DNA of 16,814 nucleotides, from the NCBI GenBank assembly GCA_949373155.1, contig CASICK010000012.1, forward strand, positions 1 to 16,814, given 5' to 3'. The stretch is from an uncultured Synechococcus sp. GTDB taxonomy: Bacteria > Cyanobacteriota > Cyanobacteriia > PCC-6307 > Cyanobiaceae. Both the position numbers and the translations under genes were made by a program. Below the pieces are notes generated by a model. That model ran no database searches. It was not told where the DNA came from and saw nothing but the letters and a program-made list of their open reading frames with translations. Position 1 is the stretch's first letter; each line of letters begins with the position of its first letter. Positions 1 to 6,192 of the stretch are shown in pieces.

Positions 1-637
1 TGGCGGAGAACAGTGAACCACCGAAGACACCAGCCACACCCAGCATGTGGAAGGGGTGCATCAGGATGTTGTGCTCAGCCTGGAACACCAACATGAAGTT
101 GAAGGTTCCAGAGATGCCCAAAGGCATGCCATCAGAGAACGAACCCTGACCGAAGGGGTAGACCAGGAAAACAGCCATGGCTGCAGACAGCGGAGCGCTG
201 TATGCAACACAGATCCAAGGGCGCATGCCCAAGCGGTAGGAAAGTTCCCACTGGCGGCCCATATAGGCCGAAATACCAATCAGGAAGTGGAACACAACCA
301 GCTGATAGGTGCCGCCGTTGTAGAGCCACTCGTCGAGTGAGGCAGCATCCCAGATTGGGTAGAAGTGCAAGCCAATGGCGTTGCTGGAAGGAACAACAGC
401 ACCAGAGATGATGTTGTTGCCATAAAGCAAGGAGCCAGCGACAGGCTCGCGGATGCCGTCGATATCAACCGGAGGGGCGGCGATGAAAGCGACGATGAAG
501 CAAGTGGTAGCAGCAAGCAGACAAGGGATCATCAGCACACCGAACCAACCGATATAAATACGGTTGTTGGTATCTGTGACCCACTGACAAAAACTTTGCC
601 AGCTGCTTAAGCGACCGCTACGAACGGCAGTTGCCAT
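1..637 (-). CDS. psbA: Photosystem II D1 protein, N-terminal 212 residues (gene runs off the window)
   Basis: D1 is a thylakoid reaction-centre subunit of photosystem II that binds P680 and QB and ligates the Mn cluster. Reading the minus strand from the ATG at 637 gives [14 protein letters not shown] and then a continuous D1 sequence to the window edge; about 40% of the protein lies outside. Visible landmarks, one less than the usual numbering because the N-terminus is one residue shorter, are Q129 in [15 protein letters not shown] (position 130 of the family, Gln as in the D1:1 form), Tyr160 (TyrZ), Asp169 in SFSDGMPLG (Mn ligand), His189 and His197 (P680 ligand) in [14 protein letters not shown]. 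No Shine-Dalgarno stands before the ATG. The reading frame is intact as far as it can be seen. The identification is certain; which psbA copy of the genome this is cannot be told. Confidence 0.98.
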   Translation of the reverse strand, partial: MATAVRSGRLSSWQSFCQWVTDTNNRIYIGWFGVLMIPCLLAATTCFIVAFIAAPPVDIDGIREPVAGSLLYGNNIISGAVVPSSNAIGLHFYPIWDAASLDEWLYNGGTYQLVVFHFLIGISAYMGRQWELSYRLGMRPWICVAYSAPLSAAMAVFLVYPFGQGSFSDGMPLGISGTFNFMLVFQAEHNILMHPFHMLGVAGVFGGSLFSA

Positions 638-746
638 GAGATGAAAATAAGAACGGGATCGATCAATCAATCCTCAAAAAAGGATCCATGATCAAAGTCA
701 AGATGATGAAAAGCCATCCAAAATTCAAGTGAAACCAACGGATCTC

Positions 747-774
747 ATTATCTCGACAACATTTTTCATGACAA
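747..774 (-). promoter_or_regulatory. Probable psbA promoter
   Basis: On the minus strand TTGTCA (774-769) and GATAAT (752-747) are separated by 16 bases; each differs from the sigma-70 consensus at one position. Transcription would start near 740 and give a leader of about 100 bases before the psbA ATG. The -35 box overlaps one copy of an 11-bp-spaced TCATGA repeat. A second TTGACT at 701-696 has no good -10 partner, so I prefer the upstream pair. This is an inference from sequence only. Confidence 0.5.
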
Positions 775-799
775 CTTCATGAACAATTCATGAAGTTGT
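766..799. repeat. Three TCATGA copies at 11-bp spacing, coinciding with a 13-bp perfect inverted repeat
   Basis: TCATGA occurs at 766-771, 777-782 and 788-793, exactly one helical turn apart. The last two copies lie in a perfect inverted repeat, ACAACTTCATGAA (771-783), three-base loop CAA, TTCATGAAGTTGT (787-799). It begins two bases after the stop of the upstream minus-strand gene and overlaps the predicted psbA -35 box. Direct repeats with an 11-bp period are typical binding sites of OmpR/PhoB-family response regulators. The inverted repeat could also fold as a 3' hairpin for the upstream transcript, but no T-run follows it on either strand. Confidence 0.6.
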
Positions 800-800
800 G

Positions 801-2141
801 TCACGCGCCGGCGAATCTCTGCATCTTCAGCCATTCCCTGGCCTGATCAGCAAAACCAGGAAGATCCAATCGTTCTCGCTCTGCCGCCTTCGCCACCAAC
901 AGCGGGGCCTGGCGTTTGAGGTCCTCTAGATCAGGCTGGGCAACACCCGCATTCAGGGCCATCCAATCAGCCATTGATGCCCCCACAACCCGGGTGAGAT
1001 AGGCAGCGCTGAGGCCTTGGAGCATCCCTGCCGCCAACCAAGTACCACCGTCAAGCTTGGCCATGCCAAGCAGTGCTTGACCGCTCCACTCCACAACCCC
1101 CTGCCCAAGGGCTGCGGTCCCCAATTGGCGAGCAACAACCTGCAACACCTCAGAGCTCCAGGAGCATCCCCAGATTTGAGCCATTTCCTTCACCATCAAA
1201 CCGTTCACCACAGCCACAGCAAGTAGATCAACGCTTGGAACAGGGGAGGCAATCACCACACCCGCCACAATCCACTGACTCCGTTGAAGCAGGGAACGGA
1301 ATCGCTCACGACGCAACTGCTCCAGCTCTGCTTGCCAACGGCGATGAAGAGAGGTCAACAAGCGTTGCTTGGTGATCTCGCGGCTCCGAGAAGGCTGGGC
1401 AAAATGACGTCGCACCGGATGCAAGCCCCTCCGTAGATCAGCTGACTCACCGCTCCAGAACAGCAGTCGATCGCACCATGGCTTTGGTAACTGACAGCTC
1501 AAGGCGTCCTGTCGTGCTTCGCGCGAGTCCTGAACAGAATCCTTAATGAGCAACCAAGCGGGGCGGTCAGTGGGCAGTTGTTCCAACCGCAAAAGATCAG
1601 CTGCCCTTAGGGGCATTGGAAGTCCGTACAAGATCACATCAAGCTGCTCAAGCTCCTGGGGCCAGCTCCAGGCATCAGCCACCACAGGCAACGGCTTGGC
1701 AATGCACAGCTCAAGTGAATTGGAACCCTCCAAAGCGGTGTGAAGCTCTGAAGTGCTCGGGTGGGTCCCGCCCTCACTGATGACCACACCCACACTGAGA
1801 GGTGAATGCTGAGCTTTCAAGAGATCAAGCTCCTGTTCGCGTGGATGTCGCAAACCATCAAGACCTAACGACAGCTCCAGCTCTGTGAACTGCGCAAGCA
1901 CCGACTCACAACGACGGATCCATCCGGGGATGGAGGACGGCTCTGAAAATTGAGCAGCCCGAGAAGGACGGGACACCCACCAGAGGCCAGCCCCCAAGAC
2001 CAGGAAGCCTGCGCCTCCACCGGGAAGGTGAACAATGTCGCTAAACAGCCAACTCCCAAATGCCAGGGTCCCTCCAGCCAGAACAAGTTTCCCTGCAATG
2101 GATGGAATCAGCTTGATGGTGCTGATTGATGGAACCGGCAT
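801..2141 (-). CDS. DUF697/YcjF-like membrane-associated protein with a degenerate GTPase-like domain
   Basis: The protein has about 446 residues. Near residues 18-58 are two hydrophobic stretches (KLVLAGGTLAFGSWLF and GFLVLGAGLWWV), followed by a GTPase-like fold around 115-210. The C-terminal part from about residue 280 (QWIVAGVVIASPVPSVDLLA onwards) is rich in small and hydrophobic residues, as in DUF697. Where a GTPase would have GxxxxGK[S/T], this protein has ISEGGTHPSTSEL with no lysine, and the NKxD position reads IKDSVQD, so nucleotide hydrolysis is unlikely. I chose ATG 2141; an in-frame GTG at 2147 would add two residues. It is divergent from the CDF transporter and lies upstream of psbA on the same strand. 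No specific function is known to me; a structural or membrane-associated role is inference. Confidence 0.7.
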   Translation of the reverse strand: MPVPSISTIKLIPSIAGKLVLAGGTLAFGSWLFSDIVHLPGGGAGFLVLGAGLWWVSRPSRAAQFSEPSSIPGWIRRCESVLAQFTELELSLGLDGLRHPREQELDLLKAQHSPLSVGVVISEGGTHPSTSELHTALEGSNSLELCIAKPLPVVADAWSWPQELEQLDVILYGLPMPLRAADLLRLEQLPTDRPAWLLIKDSVQDSREARQDALSCQLPKPWCDRLLFWSGESADLRRGLHPVRRHFAQPSRSREITKQRLLTSLHRRWQAELEQLRRERFRSLLQRSQWIVAGVVIASPVPSVDLLAVAVVNGLMVKEMAQIWGCSWSSEVLQVVARQLGTAALGQGVVEWSGQALLGMAKLDGGTWLAAGMLQGLSAAYLTRVVGASMADWMALNAGVAQPDLEDLKRQAPLLVAKAAERERLDLPGFADQAREWLKMQRFAGA

Positions 2142-2300
2142 CAGCACAACAAATCCATGACTTGGGGCTTTCCTAGCTCAACCTGTCCAGTCAGACCAGC
2201 GCTTGCACACGTATGAAAACTGGCAGCGCCGACTCCGGCCCTTATTTCAGGACCTCTGTGCTTGGAATTCATATGGTTAGGAGGCCTGTGCCTGACATCG

Positions 2301-3206
2301 ATGGCCCGAGATCGTCGTCATGAGGTCAAAAGGGTCTTAATGGTTGCCCTCACCATCAACTTGGTTATGACGTTGCTCAAAATGGTGGTGGGTCTAGCCA
2401 GTGGATCACTCGCTGTGGTTGCGGATGCGATGCACAGCGCAACCGACGCGCTTTCAAGCTTGACAGGACTGATTACCAATGGGCTCTCGGATCCCAAACC
2501 AGACCGAGATCATCCCTACGGCCATCACAAATACGAAGGGATTGGAGCGCTTGCGGTCGCTGGTTTCATCTTCTTCACAGCGATCGAAATCCTGCTCACC
2601 TCAAGCGAACGACTCACTCAGGGCTTACCTGAACTGCGGATCAACGCAACGGAGCTTTTGCTTTTGCTCCTGGTGCTCGTCTTCAATCTTCTGCTCGCCA
2701 GCTACGAGCGACGCGAGGGGCGCCGATTAAACAGTCCGCTTCTCCTAGCCGATGCCCACCACACCACGAGCGACATCTGGACCACGGTGATCGTGCTGGT
2801 GGGACTGACTGGGGCGTGGCTACTCAAGGTCAGCTGGCTGGATGTCGCCCTGGCCATGCCACTTGCAGTGTTCTTGATCCGTGTCTGCTGGCAGGTATTA
2901 CGCGACAACCTTCCCTGGCTTGTGGATCACATCGCAATTGCACCCGAAGCCATCAACGAACTGGCATTAGGTGTACCTGGAGTCCTTAATTGCCATGACA
3001 TCGCCAGCAGAGGAGTCCTCGGACAACAAGTATTCATTGACATGCACATGGTGGTGGATGTGGATGACCTGATTGCGGCTCATCAAATCACTGAACGGGT
3101 TGAGGAGCGCCTGGAATCCCGCTTCGGGCCCGTTCGCTGCACCATTCATCTCGAGCCTCGGGACTATGCCGAACAGGTAATCACCTTCCGTGGAACCCAC
3201 GGTTAA
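2301..3206 (+). CDS. Cation diffusion facilitator (CDF) family efflux transporter
   Basis: CDF proteins export Zn2+, Fe2+, Mn2+ or Co2+ in exchange for protons across the cytoplasmic membrane. From ATG 2301 the protein has 301 residues, the usual family length. The N-terminal half carries six hydrophobic segments with the metal-site signatures DAMHSATD (D42, H45, D49) in TM2 and DAHHTTSD (D151, H154, D158) in TM5; between them is the loop DRDHPYGHHKYE typical of the family. The C-terminal cytoplasmic dimerisation domain follows (about 215-295, VFIDMHMVV). An in-frame TTG at 2262 would add 13 residues, but these do not look conserved. A strong AGGAGG at 2279-2284 lies 16 bases from the ATG, further than usual, so the start is somewhat uncertain. 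The metal cannot be named safely from sequence. Confidence 0.9.
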   Translation: MARDRRHEVKRVLMVALTINLVMTLLKMVVGLASGSLAVVADAMHSATDALSSLTGLITNGLSDPKPDRDHPYGHHKYEGIGALAVAGFIFFTAIEILLTSSERLTQGLPELRINATELLLLLLVLVFNLLLASYERREGRRLNSPLLLADAHHTTSDIWTTVIVLVGLTGAWLLKVSWLDVALAMPLAVFLIRVCWQVLRDNLPWLVDHIAIAPEAINELALGVPGVLNCHDIASRGVLGQQVFIDMHMVVDVDDLIAAHQITERVEERLESRFGPVRCTIHLEPRDYAEQVITFRGTHG

Positions 3207-3282
3207 GCACGGAGATCAAGAAAGGAAGCTCCTAGAAGTTCGGTGATGCGTCACACTTGCGCCTGATTCCAGGCCTCGGGCC

Positions 3283-3834
3283 ATGACTGATTCCAACAGC
3301 GATACCCGTCAACAGGGCAGACAAGGTGAGAACGGCGGGGGCTCCCGTGGCGGCCGCAATTCCGGCAACAAAGAGGGGGGCGGATTCCGTATCCGACTCA
3401 GTGACAACGAAATGCGTGCAGTGAGAGCCCTTCAAGAGGCTTTCAATCTGCGTTCAACAGTTGCAGTGCTGGGTTTTGCCGTTCGCGCTCTTGCTCAGAT
3501 GCTGGAGGACGGCCAGCTCACTGAGCTGATCGCTCAGCAGCGAGCCCAAGGCGGCGGGCGTCGATCCGAAGAATCACGCGGAGAAGGCAACCGGGGTGAA
3601 CGTAATCGGACACCACGGCCCGATCCATTTGCAAGGCCTGCAAAGCCCCAACCTCCTGCCCCTGAGCCAGAGGCTGTGGCTGAACCAGAGGCTGTGGCTG
3701 AACCAGAGGCTGTGGCTGATCCAGAGGCTGTGGCTGATCCAGAGGCTGCAGTAGAGACAGAAGCAACAGACGCCAGCGCTAGCGATGGGACTTCCCCGCC
3801 AGCAAGTGACGACAACATCGAGACAGGAGCCTGA
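3283..3834 (+). CDS. Small protein with ribbon-helix-helix-like core, RG-rich N-terminus and PEAVAE repeats
   Basis: I do not recognise a named family. The 183-residue protein has three parts. Residues 1-34 are polar and rich in Gly, Arg and Asn (GGGSRGGRNSGNKEGGG). Residues 35-88 form a compact segment FRIRLS, then a helix DNEMRAVRALQEAFNLR, then STVAVLGFAVRALAQMLEDG; this strand-helix-helix pattern resembles ribbon-helix-helix DNA-binding proteins. From about 90 on it is disordered: an Arg/Gly/Glu stretch, a Pro-rich stretch and five PEAVAE-type hexapeptides (129-158), ending in an acidic Ser/Thr tail. It stops three bases before trpS, whose ribosome-binding site lies inside its last codons, so the two are probably co-translated. 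A nucleic-acid-binding role is inference only. Confidence 0.75.
   Translation: MTDSNSDTRQQGRQGENGGGSRGGRNSGNKEGGGFRIRLSDNEMRAVRALQEAFNLRSTVAVLGFAVRALAQMLEDGQLTELIAQQRAQGGGRRSEESRGEGNRGERNRTPRPDPFARPAKPQPPAPEPEAVAEPEAVAEPEAVADPEAVADPEAAVETEATDASASDGTSPPASDDNIETGA
3667..3756 (+). repeat. 18-bp in-frame tandem repeat encoding PEAVAE/PEAVAD
   Basis: The unit CCAGAGGCTGTGGCTGAA begins at 3667, 3685, 3703 and 3721, with the last base T in the third and fourth copies; a fifth diverged copy starts at 3739. Because the unit is a multiple of three, gain or loss of copies would keep the reading frame. Near-identity of the copies at the DNA level points to recent slippage expansion. Confidence 0.9.
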
Positions 3835-3837
3835 TCG

Positions 3838-4848
3838 ATGGGGCGGCCGAGGGTTCTCTCCGGCGTTCAACCAACAGGTGCTCTTCATTTGGGCAACTGG
3901 TTGGGCGCCATTCGTAATTGGGTGGATCTGCAGCACGACAACGACACATTTTTTTGTGTCGTGGATCTGCATGCCGTCACCGTTCCACACCAACCAAATC
4001 GTTTGGCGGAGGACACCCTCAGCACTGCAGCCCTCTACCTGGCTTGTGGTCTCGACCCTGATCAATCCACCGTTTTTGTCCAAAGCCATGTCAAAGCTCA
4101 CAGCGAGCTGTGCTGGTTACTGAACTGCGTCACTCCCTTGAACTGGCTGGAGCGGATGATTCAGTTCAAAGAAAAAGCAGTCAAGCAAGGCGACAACGTC
4201 TCTGTGGGCCTTCTTGACTACCCAGTGCTGATGGCCGCAGACATCCTTCTCTATGACGCAGACCTTGTGCCTGTTGGGGAAGATCAAAAACAACATTTGG
4301 AGTTAGCGCGCGATATCGCCCAACAACGCATCAATGCTCGCTTCGGCTCAGAGGATCAACCGCTCCTGCAGGTTCCCAAACCATTGATCATGCGCGAGGG
4401 GGCAAGGGTGATGAGCCTGACGGATGGCCGCAACAAAATGAGCAAAAGCGATCCGAACGACAGCAGTCGGATCACCCTGCTTGACCCACCTGCACTCATC
4501 ACGAAGAAGATCAAGCGGGCCAAAACAGACCCTCAAATGGGTCTTGAATTCAGCAACCCCGATCGACCGGAAACCGACAACCTCCTCGGGCTTTATGCCC
4601 TGCTAAGCGGCAAGGGCCGAACAGCCGTTGCTGAGGAATGCGCAGCGATGGGCTGGGGAACGTTCAAGCCTCTATTGGCAGAGGCCGCCGTGAGCGCTCT
4701 AGAGCCCATTCAAAGCCGATACAACGAGCTCATGGATGATCGGGCCGAATTAGAGAACGTGCTGCATCAAGGCCGTGAACGGGCAGAAGGCGTGGCAACA
4801 GCCACCGTGGATCGCGTACGCAAGGCCATGGGCTTTCTCACGGCCTAA
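3838..4848 (+). CDS. trpS: Tryptophanyl-tRNA synthetase
   Basis: This class I synthetase charges tRNA-Trp with tryptophan in the cytoplasm. The 336-residue protein matches the length of bacterial TrpRS. It opens with RVLSGVQPTGALHLGNWLGA, which holds the HIGH-type motif (TGALHLGN, about 13-20), and carries KMSKS at 200-204 inside DGRNKMSKSDPNDSSR. LLDYPVLMAADILLYDADLVPVGEDQKQHLEL is the typical tryptophan and ATP pocket region. The ATG at 3838 is preceded by AGGAGC at 3825-3830, which lies in the end of the upstream gene, only three bases separating stop and start. This suggests a two-gene operon with the ribbon-helix-helix-like gene. Identification is secure. Confidence 0.98.
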   Translation: MGRPRVLSGVQPTGALHLGNWLGAIRNWVDLQHDNDTFFCVVDLHAVTVPHQPNRLAEDTLSTAALYLACGLDPDQSTVFVQSHVKAHSELCWLLNCVTPLNWLERMIQFKEKAVKQGDNVSVGLLDYPVLMAADILLYDADLVPVGEDQKQHLELARDIAQQRINARFGSEDQPLLQVPKPLIMREGARVMSLTDGRNKMSKSDPNDSSRITLLDPPALITKKIKRAKTDPQMGLEFSNPDRPETDNLLGLYALLSGKGRTAVAEECAAMGWGTFKPLLAEAAVSALEPIQSRYNELMDDRAELENVLHQGRERAEGVATATVDRVRKAMGFLTA

Positions 4849-4939
4849 TCATTAGGAAGGTGTTTGAAAAGATTCTCTAATACTTAAAGCTTGCTGAGAA
4901 AGCTTGACGCCAGCCCTAAGAAATGCGATTGAGATCCAG

Positions 4940-4967
4940 CCAAGACGGCGGATCTCGCGAGTCTTGG
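4940..4967. other. Stem-loop in the spacer between trpS and the GH104 gene
   Basis: CCAAGAC (4940-4946) and GTCTTGG (4961-4967) form a perfect seven-base stem around a 14-base interior that can itself add a short GCG/CGC pairing. It lies about 90 bases after the trpS stop. There is no T-run after it on the plus strand (GCAGAGATTAATT follows), so it is at best a weak terminator or an mRNA structure. The rest of 4849-5024 holds no gene that I can support. Confidence 0.3.
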
Positions 4968-5024
4968 GCAGAGATTAATTAAGTGTTTCTGCTCATGCAC
5001 AACTGATACTCACCGTCAAGGCCG

Positions 5025-5774
5025 GTGCCAAGGGACTCGCCAAACGTTTCCCATCCTGACGAAAGTGGCGGTCTCGTTACGGAACGTCACCTTTTGCTGA
5101 GCTCCTTCGCCAAGCTGCCCCTAGCCGTCTTACCCGCTTTCCGTCAAGCCAGCGGCATCGGTGTTGTCAGCATGGGGCTCCTACTGGGCCTTGGACACAG
5201 CATCCACGCTGAACGCTCCAGCGAAAGGCTTGAACAAGCAGAAAGATTGGCATCAGCACTCCAACAAGACGTCAAGACTGATCAAAAAGCATCTCCTTAC
5301 TCAATCACTCCTGAACGACGCGCCCTGCTCAATACCATTCGCTTTGCCGAAGGAACTTGGAAGGACGGTCACGACCTTGGGTATCGCACCCTCTACGGAG
5401 GTGGCCAGTTTGAAGATCTCTCTAAACATCCAGAAAGGGTGGTGGTGAAGCGTTACGTCAGCGCCGCGGCCGGAGCGTATCAATTTTTGCCAAGCACCTG
5501 GAAAGGTGTGGCTCGAGAACTGAGACTGGCCAGTTTCGAACCTCAGCATCAAGATCAAGCAGCCCTCCATCTCGCCAAACGTCGAGGGGCACTCAAGGAG
5601 ATTGATCAACGGGGTCTCACCAAGGCTGCTATGGCAAAACTGGCGCCTGAGTGGGCTTCATTCCCCACATCCTCAGGCCTCTCGGCCTACGGACAACCTG
5701 TGAAGAGCCACGAAGAACTTGCGAGCTTTTACAGCAAGAACCTGGACAGATTGAAACGTCAAGTCAACGTCTGA
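5025..5774 (+). CDS. GH104 lysozyme-like protein (lambda R endolysin type) with hydrophobic N-terminal segment
   Basis: Residues about 95-245 resemble the lambda R endolysin, a lytic transglycosylase that cleaves MurNAc-GlcNAc bonds in peptidoglycan. The shared order is ERRALLNTIRFAEGTWKDG with the catalytic-type Glu109, GYRTLYGG, FEDLSKHPERVV, SAAAGAYQFLPSTWKGVARE, FEPQHQDQAALHLAKRRGAL and APEWASFP. Before the domain is a hydrophobic stretch at about 44-62 (GIGVVSMGLLLGLGHSIHA), probably a signal peptide or anchor that takes the enzyme to the periplasm. The start is uncertain: GTG 5025 has a poor ribosome-binding site, TTG at residue 24 and ATG 5172 (residue 50) are alternatives. No holin, spanin or other phage gene stands beside it, so I read it as a chromosomal wall-remodelling enzyme of phage-like ancestry. 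Its stop overlaps the end of the next, opposite gene by 16 bases. Confidence 0.85.
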   Translation: MPRDSPNVSHPDESGGLVTERHLLLSSFAKLPLAVLPAFRQASGIGVVSMGLLLGLGHSIHAERSSERLEQAERLASALQQDVKTDQKASPYSITPERRALLNTIRFAEGTWKDGHDLGYRTLYGGGQFEDLSKHPERVVVKRYVSAAAGAYQFLPSTWKGVARELRLASFEPQHQDQAALHLAKRRGALKEIDQRGLTKAAMAKLAPEWASFPTSSGLSAYGQPVKSHEELASFYSKNLDRLKRQVNV

Positions 5775-6085
5775 TTGCGTCGATCAACAGCCAACTTGGC
5801 TGCCAAGCTCCAGACCTCCGTCACAAGCCCATGCCATGGATTCATGGCAGCCATCGACACGGCCATGGGCTGAGATGAGGCCTGCAACAAAGAACGAGTT
5901 GCAGCAATCGATCGTTGTCCATCCACCAAGCGCTCAGCCAACTTTTTACGGTCAACTGGATTTAAAACGCGGTCAGGGCATTGTTCAAGCAAAGCTTGCC
6001 CACGGCTGAACCAGTAGTCGAAGTCAGCAAGCAATGAGGCCAGAAGTGACTCCAGCAAGTCACCAGCTTCAACATCGGCGGGCAA
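5759..6085 (-). CDS. Conserved cyanobacterial protein, DUF2605-like
   Basis: The 108-residue protein reads as a small helical cytosolic protein with no membrane segment. Its core ESLLASLLADFDYWFSRG, then ALLEQCP, then the end AAMNPWHGLVTEVWSLAAKL fits my recollection of DUF2605, a family found in cyanobacteria with no known function; I could not check this against a profile. There is no ATG in frame. I chose TTG 6085 because GAGG stands ten bases before it and the length fits the family; a TTG at 6148 would add 21 residues that look unconserved and would nearly meet the thrS region. The gene is divergent from thrS and its 3' end overlaps the GH104 gene by 16 bases. Confidence 0.65.
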   Translation of the reverse strand: MPADVEAGDLLESLLASLLADFDYWFSRGQALLEQCPDRVLNPVDRKKLAERLVDGQRSIAATRSLLQASSQPMAVSMAAMNPWHGLVTEVWSLAAKLAVDRRNQTLT

Positions 6086-6192
6086 GTTAAACGAACCTCG
6101 TTCTATTGGGAGCGTACATGCAGCAATAAGATGACCTAGCCCTGCCAACCTCAGTGGCAGCTAGCCGAACAGATTCCAGGACTCAATCATCC

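Noticed and set aside
47..610. Plus-strand frames opposite psbA
   Set aside because: The minus strand encodes a textbook D1 protein without gaps; these are shadows.
3574..4101. Minus-strand frame of 175 codons with SLWISH/SLWFSH repeats
   Set aside because: It is the antisense reading of the PEAVAE repeat and the start of trpS; the repeats come from the DNA tandem repeat.
4898..4916. Two AAGCTT copies in the spacer after trpS as a hairpin or operator
   Set aside because: AAGCTT is itself a palindrome; the pairing does not extend beyond six bases and no T-run follows.
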